In this document: one piece after another, positions 1 through 5,527 of the stretch
Numbering within the stretch: position 1 is the stretch's first letter
Layout: each line of letters begins with the position of its first letter
DNA from: Pseudomonadota bacterium
GTDB lineage: Bacteria; Pseudomonadota; Alphaproteobacteria; Rhizobiales; Tepidamorphaceae
Direction: 5' to 3'
Assembly (NCBI GenBank): GCA_023435545.1
Contig: JAEYRQ010000312.1
Location: 1 to 5,527 of the forward strand
Length of the DNA: 5,527 nucleotides
The notes under the pieces: model-generated
Told to the model about the DNA's origin: nothing
The model's input: only the letters and a program-made list of their open reading frames with translations
Database searches by the model: none
Program-made: the position numbers and the translations under genes

Positions 1-276
1 CACCCGATGACCATGTACTTCCCGCTGGTGGTGCACGGGGCGATGCTGATCGAGCCGACGGAATCGGAATCGAAGGCGAGCCTCGACCTGTTCATCGCGA
101 CGCTGCGCGACCTCGCCATGGCGGCAAGGCGCGGCGACACCGACAGGTTCGCCGGCGCTCCATGGTTCTCGCCGCGCCGCCGGCTCGACGAGACCCGCGC
201 CGCCCGCCAGCCCGTCCTGCGCTGGACGCCGCCGGCAGCGGCGGGGCCGGAGCCGGCGCGGGATGCGGCGGAGTAG
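1..276 (+). CDS. gcvPB: Glycine dehydrogenase (decarboxylating) subunit 2, C-terminal end (partial)
   Basis: This is the last 91 residues of the P-protein beta subunit of the glycine cleavage system. With GcvPA, the PLP-dependent enzyme decarboxylates glycine and passes the aminomethyl group to the lipoyl arm of GcvH in the cytoplasm. The frame is open from base 1 (His-Pro-Met-Thr-Met) and stops at TAG 274-276. The recognisable family block is YFPLVVHGAMLIEPTESESK at about residues 5-24, the conserved region near the C-terminus, followed by a helix (SLDLFIATLRDLA) and the variable tail with RRLDETRAARQPVLRW. The PLP-lysine lies upstream of the window. The 3' end appears intact. Family assignment rests on recognition of this block. 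The end of a single-chain GcvP is less likely because the tail resembles that of the split-type subunit 2. No terminator is evident after the stop, so some read-through into the following toxin gene is possible. Confidence 0.88.
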   Translation, partial: HPMTMYFPLVVHGAMLIEPTESESKASLDLFIATLRDLAMAARRGDTDRFAGAPWFSPRRRLDETRAARQPVLRWTPPAAAGPEPARDAAE

Positions 277-305
277 GGGTTGCGCATCGAAGGCATCTAG
301 CGCAC

Positions 306-339
306 ATATACGGCAATGCCGGACCGTTCTACCGTATAT
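306..339. promoter_or_regulatory. Candidate operator: inverted repeat across the toxin start codon
   Basis: ATATACGG (306-313) is matched by its exact reverse complement CCGTATAT (332-339) with 18 bases between. A second short palindrome, CGGCA-A-TGCCG (311-321), overlaps the first arm and contains the ATG of the toxin gene (316-318). Toxin-antitoxin complexes usually repress their own promoter by binding such repeats, and the downstream antitoxin has a helix-turn-helix, so an operator role is a reasonable inference. A weak promoter-like pair, TTGCGC (280-285) and CATATA/TATACG (305-312), has poor spacing and is not called. There is no Shine-Dalgarno site at the usual distance from the ATG, which leaves open a leaderless message. 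Confidence 0.4.
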
Positions 340-604
340 CGGCCGCCGCTGCACTTCGAGTGGGACGAGCGGAAGGCCGCGTCCAACGAATCCAAGCATG
401 GCGTGACGTTCGACGATGCTATCGATCTGTTCTCTGATCCCGGTCACTTCGTCTGGGACGTTTCGAGACCGGATGACGGCGAAGTTCGCTGGAAGGTAGT
501 CGGAATGGTCGATGGCCGGGTATTGATCGCAGTCTTCGTGTGGCGCGGCGCGGGTGCGAGATTGATCTCGGCCCGGCGTGCCAACCCAAAGGAACAACGG
601 AACT

Positions 605-630
<26 letters not shown>
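316..630 (+). CDS. brnT: BrnT family toxin (DUF497, RelE-like ribonuclease)
   Basis: This 104-residue protein has the two hallmark blocks of the BrnT/DUF497 family. The first is FEWDERKAASNESKHGVTF at residues 14-32, followed by DDA and a short acidic helix. The second is a C-terminal RLISARRANPKEQRNY at residues 82-97. BrnT of Brucella is a RelE-fold toxin that blocks translation by RNA cleavage and is neutralised by BrnA; the same activity is inferred here. The family is usually about 90 residues, so the first dozen residues are an extra or mis-assigned leader. ATG 316 is nevertheless the first start after an in-frame TAG at 298-300, and no ATG, GTG or TTG lies between it and the family block. 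The gene overlaps the antitoxin by 26 bases. A hand count gives 145 G+C in 240 bases (361-600), against 84 in 120 for two lines of pip, which hints at horizontal origin. Confidence 0.87.
588..593 (+). promoter_or_regulatory. Ribosome binding site of the antitoxin gene
   Basis: AAAGGA lies inside the end of the toxin gene, 11 bases before ATG 605. It favours ATG 605 over an in-frame GTG at 578, which has no comparable site and would lengthen the overlap with the toxin to 53 bases. Confidence 0.5.
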
Positions 631-1929
<1,299 letters not shown>

Positions 1930-1951
1930 AGCGCGGCCTCAGAACGCAACG

Positions 1952-1975
1952 AAGCCCCGGACGGGGCCGGGGCTT
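1952..1975. terminator. GC-rich hairpin between convergent pip and atpF, probable shared terminator
   Basis: AAGCCCCGG (1952-1960) pairs perfectly with CCGGGGCTT (1967-1975) around a 6-base loop, giving a 9-bp stem in the 80-base gap between two converging genes. The stem ends in A-T pairs, so either strand has TT at the foot, but there is no long U tract on either side. Position and stem strength support a bidirectional terminator. Lack of a U run lowers confidence in purely intrinsic termination. Confidence 0.65.
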
Positions 1976-2009
1976 GGTCGCTACAGGTTCGCTGTCGGAC
2001 GCCTCAGGC

Positions 2010-2501
2010 TTACTGCAGGCGCTGCTTCACCTGCTCGATGCTGTCGGCGACCAGGGTGGAGGCCGCCTTGCCTGTCACCTTGTCGGCAAGGATCTGCCCG
2101 GCCGCTGAGATGGCGGCATCGGTGGCGGCGGCGCGGACGTCGGCAACCGCCTGCTCCTCGGCCTGCGCTATCTTCAGCTCAGCCATGCGCGTGCGCCGCG
2201 CGATCATCTCCTCGAGCTGCCGGCGCGCCTCGACCTTCAGGCGATCGGCCTCTTCCTTGGCCTGAGAGACGATGTCCTCGGCCTCCTTCTCGGCCTCGCG
2301 GCGCTTGCGCTGATACTCCGCGAGCAGCGACTGGGCCTCCTCGCGCAGCTTCTGCGCTTCCTCCAGTTCGGCGCGGATGCGGTGGGCGCGCGCGTCGAGC
2401 GCGGCCGTCGCCTTGGCGGGAACCTTGAAGTAGAGGACGAGGGCGACGAAGCCGAGGAACGATACCAGGACCCAGGCTTCGGGTGTGGTGAAGAATCCCA
2501 T
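2010..2501 (-). CDS. atpF: F-type ATP synthase subunit b
   Basis: This is a 163-residue stator subunit of Fo. One membrane helix lies near the N-terminus (about residues 8-25, PEAWVLVSFLGFVALVLYF), followed by KVP and then a long, highly charged heptad-rich coiled coil. The coiled coil runs roughly from 35 to 140 (RIRAELEEAQKLREEAQ and onward), with a C-terminal part that binds the delta subunit of F1. The b/b' heterodimer forms the peripheral stalk that holds F1 against rotation. ATG 2501 is chosen because GAGGGAG sits 6 bases upstream. An in-frame TTG at 2516 would overlap the end of the upstream b' gene and lacks such a site. It is the last gene of the operon, 11 bases after b', and is followed by the shared hairpin. 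Its protein begins MGFFTTPEAW, as in alphaproteobacterial b, which separates it from the b' paralogue. Confidence 0.94.
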   Translation of the reverse strand: MGFFTTPEAWVLVSFLGFVALVLYFKVPAKATAALDARAHRIRAELEEAQKLREEAQSLLAEYQRKRREAEKEAEDIVSQAKEEADRLKVEARRQLEEMIARRTRMAELKIAQAEEQAVADVRAAATDAAISAAGQILADKVTGKAASTLVADSIEQVKQRLQ

Positions 2502-2507
2502 CTCCGG

Positions 2508-2514
2508 CTCCCTC
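2508..2514 (-). promoter_or_regulatory. Ribosome binding site of atpF
   Basis: GAGGGAG on the minus strand lies 6 bases before ATG 2501 and overlaps the TGA stop of the b' gene (2515-2513). The overlap suggests coupled translation of b' and b, and the spacing decides the atpF start. Confidence 0.7.
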
Positions 2515-3136
2515 AAGCGCCGCGGACGGCCGTGACGGCCGCCTCGACTTCGGCCTTCGTGGCCTTGACGCCGGCGAGCGCCTCGACGATCTCGGCCGCC
2601 GCGTCCGCCGCAGCTGCACCTACCTCGCCGAGCGCCTTGGTCTTGCTCTCGGCGATCCGGCGCTCCGCATCCGCGGTCTTCTCGGCCAGCTCCCCCTCGA
2701 CCCTGGCGCGCTCCTCGCCAAGTTCGGCCTCGAGCTTGCCGCGGGTCGCCGCGGCGATCTCGTGGGCGCGGCCGCGGGCCTCGGCGAGCTCGGCCTCATA
2801 GGCCGCGATGACCTCGTCGGTCTCCGCCCCAAGCCGAGCTGCGGTGTCCAGATCGCTGGCGATCCTGTCCCGCCGATGCTCGAGCACCGTGGCGATGCGC
2901 GGCAGGGCCACGCGCGCCATGAGCGCGTACAGCAGGACGAAGGTGATGATCAGCCAGACGATCTGCGGGGCGTAGGTCTCGAAGTCGAACTGCGGCATTC
3001 CGCCGCTGCCGTGCTCCTCGACACCGAGCGCCTCGGAGATCTCGGACTGCTCGCTCTGGATCACCTCGTCGGCGACCTCGCCGTCCTGGCCGGTCACCTG
3101 GGCGAGAACGATGACGGTCTCTGGGTAGCTCAGCAT
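2513..3136 (-). CDS. atpG: F-type ATP synthase subunit b'
   Basis: This 207-residue protein is the second stator subunit, typical of alphaproteobacteria and cyanobacteria (also named atpF2 or atpX). The family core starts at Met47 with MPQFDFETYAPQIVWLIITF, where a membrane helix occupies about 57-74, then ARVALPRIATVLEHRRDRI and a long Ala/Glu/Arg coiled coil to about residue 190. Upstream of Met47 is a 46-residue leader with ten Asp/Glu, one His and no Lys or Arg. ATG 3136 is taken as the start because the frame is open with GC-rich third positions and leaves 40 bases after atpE, but it lacks a good Shine-Dalgarno site. ATG 2998 would give a 161-residue protein of more usual length. The stop overlaps the atpF ribosome binding site. 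The symbol atpG is used for b' in alphaproteobacteria and must not be confused with the gamma subunit gene of other bacteria. Confidence 0.92.
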   Translation of the reverse strand: MLSYPETVIVLAQVTGQDGEVADEVIQSEQSEISEALGVEEHGSGGMPQFDFETYAPQIVWLIITFVLLYALMARVALPRIATVLEHRRDRIASDLDTAARLGAETDEVIAAYEAELAEARGRAHEIAAATRGKLEAELGEERARVEGELAEKTADAERRIAESKTKALGEVGAAAADAAAEIVEALAGVKATKAEVEAAVTAVRGA

Positions 3137-3176
3137 CGGATCGAGCCCGTGGAAGGGGCCGCCGGCGGCAGCGCCG

Positions 3177-3404
3177 TCAGACGACGAAGAGGAGGATCAG
3201 GGCGACGACGAGGCCGAACAGGCCGGTTGCTTCGGCGAGCGCGAAGCCGAGCAGCAGGTTCGGGAACTGGCCCTGCGCGGCCGAGGGATTGCGCAGCGCG
3301 GCCGAGAGGTAGTTGCCGAAGATGGTGCCGATGCCGAGGCCGGCGCCGGCCAGCGCGATGCAGGCGATGCCTGCGCCGAGGTACTTTGCTGCTTCCGCTT
3401 CCAT
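3177..3404 (-). CDS. atpE: F-type ATP synthase subunit c (proteolipid)
   Basis: This 75-residue, two-helix hairpin is the monomer of the rotating c ring of Fo. Helix 1 (about 8-34) contains the Gly-rich packing motif AGAGLGIG at 19-26 (Gly20, 22, 24, 26). The polar loop is LRNPSAAQGQF at 37-47, with the RNP that contacts F1 gamma/epsilon. Helix 2 (about 48-74) carries the ion-carrying Glu58 in FALAEATGLFGL. The residues after Glu58 (Ala59 and Phe63 where sodium-type rings have Ser and Tyr) and the absence of the helix-1 Gln point to proton rather than sodium coupling; this is an inference from alignment by eye. ATG 3404 has AAGGAG 8 bases upstream, and the family N-terminus (MEAEAAKYLGAG) fits. 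It lies 64 bases after atpB and 40 before b'. Confidence 0.96.
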   Translation of the reverse strand: MEAEAAKYLGAGIACIALAGAGLGIGTIFGNYLSAALRNPSAAQGQFPNLLLGFALAEATGLFGLVVALILLFVV

Positions 3405-3412
3405 GTCACTAG

Positions 3413-3418
3413 CTCCTT
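3413..3418 (-). promoter_or_regulatory. Strong ribosome binding site of atpE
   Basis: AAGGAG on the minus strand is 8 bases before ATG 3404. It is the best Shine-Dalgarno match in the operon, fitting the need for many c subunits per enzyme, and it decides the start against open frame further upstream. Confidence 0.75.
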
Positions 3419-3422
3419 GACG

Positions 3423-3438
3423 TCTGAAGGTTCTGAAG
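3423..3438. repeat. Short direct repeat in the atpB-atpE gap
   Basis: TCTGAAG occurs at 3423-3429 and again at 3432-3438, two bases apart (CTTCAGA on the transcribed message). It lies just upstream of the atpE ribosome binding site. It may be chance, or part of a translation-initiation region. Confidence 0.3.
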
Positions 3439-3468
3439 TGGTTCGGTGATGGATCCGCCCACGACCGC

Positions 3469-4227
3469 TCAATGGTGCATGTGGAGCGCGTCGTTGAGGT
3501 AGATGCAGGTGAGGATGGCGAAGACATAGGCCTGCAGGAAGGCCACCAGCACCTCGAGACCGGTGAAGGCGACCATCGCGGCCAGCGGCAGCCAGCCGCC
3601 GATGAAGCCGAGCATGACGACGAAGCCGGCGAACACCTTGAGCATGGTGTGCCCGGCCAGCATGTTGGCGAACAGGCGGACCGACAGGCTGACCGGTCGG
3701 GTCAGGTACGAGATGACCTCGATGACGATCAGCAGCGGCATCAGCACCATGGGCGCGCCGGAGGGGGCGAACAGCTTCAGGAAACCGATGCCGTTCTTGA
3801 TGAAACCGATGATCGTGACGCCGATGAACACGGCCAGCGCGAGCACGAAGGTGACGATGATGTGGCTCGTCACGGTAAAGGCGTACGGGATCATGCCGAT
3901 CATGTTCGCGAACAGGATGAACATGAACAGCGTGAAGACGAACGGGAAGAACTTCATCCCTTCGGTGCCGGCGTTCTGGCGCACCATGTTGGCAACGAAT
4001 TCGTAGGAGAGTTCGGCCAGCGACTGCATGCGGCCCGGAACCAGCGCGCGCCCGCTCATCGAGGCGATGGTGAACAGGCTCACCGCGGCGACGATGATCA
4101 CCATGAACAGCGCGGAATTGGTGAAGGAGACGTCGATCCCACCGATGTTGAGCGGAAGGATGCGGTTGATCTCGAACTGGTGCATCGGGTCGAACGCTGC
4201 ACCGCCCTGTCCGTTCTCGGCCGCCAC
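3469..4227 (-). CDS. atpB: F-type ATP synthase subunit a
   Basis: This 252-residue integral membrane stator subunit forms the two proton half-channels against the c ring. Several hydrophobic segments are visible (about 36-56, 93-117, 121-144, 159-175, 195-216, 217-243). The hallmark block [16 protein letters not shown] at 178-193 contains the essential Arg184, equivalent to E. coli Arg210, and Gln232 in [10 protein letters not shown] matches E. coli Gln252. His193 and Glu225 sit at the places of E. coli Glu219 and His245, the exchanged pair known from mitochondrial and alphaproteobacterial enzymes. The start is GTG 4227, supported by GAGGAG 6 bases upstream and by the family N-terminus (DPMHQFEI at 13-20). 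It lies 20 bases after atpI. Length is normal and the stop TGA is at 3469-3471. Confidence 0.96.
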   Translation of the reverse strand: MAAENGQGGAAFDPMHQFEINRILPLNIGGIDVSFTNSALFMVIIVAAVSLFTIASMSGRALVPGRMQSLAELSYEFVANMVRQNAGTEGMKFFPFVFTLFMFILFANMIGMIPYAFTVTSHIIVTFVLALAVFIGVTIIGFIKNGIGFLKLFAPSGAPMVLMPLLIVIEVISYLTRPVSLSVRLFANMLAGHTMLKVFAGFVVMLGFIGGWLPLAAMVAFTGLEVLVAFLQAYVFAILTCIYLNDALHMHH

Positions 4228-4233
4228 GCGAAG

Positions 4234-4239
4234 CTCCTC
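4234..4239 (-). promoter_or_regulatory. Ribosome binding site of atpB (GTG start)
   Basis: GAGGAG on the minus strand lies 6 bases before GTG 4227, within the 20-base gap after the atpI stop. It supports the non-ATG start of the a subunit. Confidence 0.7.
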
Positions 4240-4247
4240 GTCGCCTG

Positions 4248-4631
4248 TCAGGTCAAGCCGGCGCCGCCGGCCTCGTCGTCCGCTCCGCCCTGAGCCTCCC
4301 GGTTCATCCGGTAGGCCTGACGGAAGATACTGCGTATTCCCGCCGCCGCGCCGAGCGCGATGAACAGCAGGAACAGAACCGGCTTCGTTGCCAGCCAGTG
4401 GTCGAGATACCAGCCGAGAAATCCGCCCACCAGCAGCCCCGCGACGAGATCGACACCGACCTTGAAGGCCATGCCGAGCGCTCTCGAACGCGCAGACCCC
4501 TCCGGCGGCGGATCGTACCGCTTGCGGACGCTGGCGAGAGTCTCACCATGCGCCTGCCGACGGCTCCTCAGATCGGCCGGAACTACCCCTGGCTCGACGG
4601 TTCCCGGTTCTGCTTTCGGCCTTTCAGTCAA
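4248..4631 (-). CDS. atpI: ATP synthase accessory protein AtpI (AtpZ-like, two membrane helices)
   Basis: This 127-residue protein has a charged, proline-rich N-terminal half (1-52). A membrane hairpin follows: helix 1 at about 56-76 ([20 protein letters not shown]), a short DHWLATK turn, and helix 2 at about 83-100 ([18 protein letters not shown]). A basic then acidic tail ends the protein. The pattern [18 protein letters not shown] is typical of the alphaproteobacterial AtpI family (ATPase_gene1), which is closer to AtpZ than to four-helix E. coli AtpI. Members are not part of the final enzyme; roles in c-ring assembly and in divalent-cation transport have been proposed. The TTG start at 4631 has GAGGT 6 bases upstream; no in-frame ATG or GTG precedes it after the promoter, and the only early in-frame ATG (Met54) would remove the N-terminal half. 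It is the first gene of the operon. Confidence 0.88.
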   Translation of the reverse strand: MTERPKAEPGTVEPGVVPADLRSRRQAHGETLASVRKRYDPPPEGSARSRALGMAFKVGVDLVAGLLVGGFLGWYLDHWLATKPVLFLLFIALGAAAGIRSIFRQAYRMNREAQGGADDEAGGAGLT

Positions 4632-4637
4632 CGCCGC

Positions 4638-4643
4638 ACCTCT
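4638..4643 (-). promoter_or_regulatory. Ribosome binding site of atpI (TTG start)
   Basis: AGAGGT on the minus strand lies 6 bases before TTG 4631 and supports this rare start codon for the first gene of the operon. Confidence 0.6.
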
Positions 4644-4705
4644 ATGGCCCGGCGTGCATCGGCCCGAAACGACAGCCGGGGCATCCCGCCCCCGAAGCCG
4701 CGCGC

Positions 4706-4734
4706 ACCATAGTTGGCGGCCATCACAGTGTCAA
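4706..4734 (-). promoter_or_regulatory. Sigma70-type promoter of the atp Fo operon
   Basis: On the minus strand a perfect -35 hexamer TTGACA (4734-4729) is followed after exactly 17 bases by TATGGT (4711-4706), a 4 of 6 match to the -10 box. Transcription should begin near 4699, leaving about 68 bases of leader before the atpI TTG. An AT-rich patch lies further upstream (4752-4780), and a GGCA-GCAT-TGCC inverted repeat (4740-4751) touches the -35 region. This is the only strong promoter match I find in the 199 bases between smc and atpI. Confidence 0.7.
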
Positions 4735-4830
4735 GGATGGGCAGCATTGCCATAAGTCACTGATATTTCACATGTTTGTGGGCATTGTTGCACCGCGGCA
4801 TCCGGTGCTTCGGCGCCGCTGCCGCCGGAC

Positions 4831-5527
4831 TCAGCCCGCTTCCCGGAGGGTCATCGCCGCACCGAAGTCGACAGAGACGAGCTGGCTGACTCCGCGCTCG
4901 GCCATCGTCACCCCGAACAGCCGGTCCATGCGCGCCATGGTGATCGGGTTGTGCGTGATCAGCAGGAATCGCGTCTCGGTCGAGCGCGCCATCTCCTGCA
5001 TCAGATCGCAGAAGCGCTCGACATTGTGGTCGTCGAGCGGTGCGTCGACCTCGTCGAGCACGCAGATCGGCGAGGGATTGGTCAGGAACACCGCGAAGAT
5101 CAGCGCCGTCGCGGTCAGCGCCTGCTCGCCGCCGGACAGGAGCGTCAAGGTCTGCGGCCGCTTTCCTGGCGGGCGGGCCATGATCTCCAGCCCGGCCTCC
5201 AGCGGGTCGTCGGACTCAATCAGCTGCAGTTCGGCCGCACCGCCGCCGAACAATCGGGTGAACAGCGTCTGGAAGTGGCCATTCACCACCTCGAAGGCTG
5301 CCAGCAGTCGCTCGCGGCCTTCGCGGTTCAGGCTCGAGATCGCCTGGCGCAGCCTGTGGATTGCCTCTTCGAGGTCGCGGCGCTCCGCCACCAGCCCATC
5401 GTGGCGCGTCTCGATCTCGCGCGCCTCCTCCTCGGCGCGCAGATTGACGCTGCCCAGCCGGTCGCGGTCGCGCTTCAGCCGCTCGAGATCGCGCTCGAGA
5501 TCCTCCGCGCGCGGCAGGGTGTCGTCG
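4831..5527 (-). CDS. smc: Chromosome segregation protein SMC, C-terminal part (partial)
   Basis: The frame is open from the window edge and gives the last 231 residues of SMC, the coiled-coil ATPase that, with ScpA/ScpB, organises and separates chromosomes. Visible residues 1-23 are coiled coil, and [11 protein letters not shown] at 24-34 matches the conserved segment where the C-terminal coil joins the head. More coil follows to about 75. The head has the ABC signature [17 protein letters not shown] (centred on 130-135), Walker [12 protein letters not shown] (about 153-163), D-loop PLDD and the H-loop [13 protein letters not shown] (about 189-201). Walker A is in the missing N-terminal part. 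An internal GTG (5391) is not a start, because family sequence continues upstream of it. The stop TGA is at 4831-4833, 199 bases before atpI on the same strand. RecN is excluded by the LGSVNLRA motif and the exact signature region. Confidence 0.95.
   Translation of the reverse strand, partial: DDTLPRAEDLERDLERLKRDRDRLGSVNLRAEEEAREIETRHDGLVAERRDLEEAIHRLRQAISSLNREGRERLLAAFEVVNGHFQTLFTRLFGGGAAELQLIESDDPLEAGLEIMARPPGKRPQTLTLLSGGEQALTATALIFAVFLTNPSPICVLDEVDAPLDDHNVERFCDLMQEMARSTETRFLLITHNPITMARMDRLFGVTMAERGVSQLVSVDFGAAMTLREAG

Noticed and set aside
578..604. GTG 578 as start of the antitoxin, adding nine residues.
   Set aside because: ATG 605 has an AAAGGA site upstream and gives a shorter overlap with the toxin; the extra residues look like translated toxin sequence.
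2502..2516. TTG 2516 as start of atpF, adding five residues.
   Set aside because: ATG 2501 has a correctly spaced GAGGGAG and gives the usual family N-terminus.
3472..4293. Long open frame on the + strand opposite atpB, very rich in Asp, Glu, His and Arg.
   Set aside because: It is the complement of a conserved gene in GC-rich DNA; composition is that of an antisense shadow and no family is recognisable.
4756..4776. CRP- or FNR-like site in the AT-rich patch (TGTGAAATATCAGTGA on the minus strand).
   Set aside because: The half sites TGTGA and AGTGA are in the same direction rather than inverted, and TGA-N4-TCA has the wrong spacing for an FNR box.
4801..4829. Possible terminator hairpin after smc (TCCGG 4801-4805 with CCGGA 4825-4829, inner CGGC/GCCG).
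   Set aside because: The two stem parts are separated by a 5-base bulge on one side, there is no U tract, and such pairings are common by chance in GC-rich DNA.

Overview
The window looks like a chromosomal segment of a GC-rich alphaproteobacterium, possibly of the Rhodospirillales or a related order. The evidence is the split F-type ATP synthase Fo operon (atpI-atpB-atpE-b'-b, with no F1 genes attached), the duplicated and diverged b/b' stator subunits, a two-subunit type glycine dehydrogenase end, and high GC with GC-rich third codon positions. The genus cannot be fixed from this sequence alone.

Left part, + strand (1-1929): the 3' end of gcvPB (P-protein subunit 2 of the glycine cleavage system) is followed after 39 bases by a compact three-gene unit. 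This unit is a BrnT-family RelE-like toxin, an antitoxin that joins a BrnA-like acidic linker to an XRE-type helix-turn-helix, and a complete proline iminopeptidase. Toxin and antitoxin overlap by 26 bases, and antitoxin and peptidase overlap by one base (TGATG), so the three are probably translated from one message. An 8-bp inverted repeat spans the toxin start codon and is the best candidate for the operator of an autoregulated toxin-antitoxin pair. The toxin gene is visibly less GC-rich than its neighbours.

Centre, - strand (2010-4734): a complete Fo operon reads right to left as atpI/atpZ-like, atpB (a), atpE (c), b' and b. A good sigma70-type promoter (TTGACA, 17 bases, TATGGT) lies about 75 bases before atpI. 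Start codons and Shine-Dalgarno sites differ along the operon (TTG, GTG, ATG), with the clearest site in front of atpE, the subunit needed in most copies. The operon meets pip head-on, and the 80-base gap between them carries a 9-bp GC-rich hairpin that could end transcription from both sides.

Right edge, - strand (4831-5527): the C-terminal part of SMC, with the ABC signature, Walker B, D-loop and H-loop, running off the window. The 199 bases between smc and atpI hold the atp promoter, its leader and an AT-rich patch.

Most of the window is conserved housekeeping sequence. The part most worth a second look is the toxin/antitoxin/peptidase trio. I see no CRISPR array, transposon, tRNA or rRNA.
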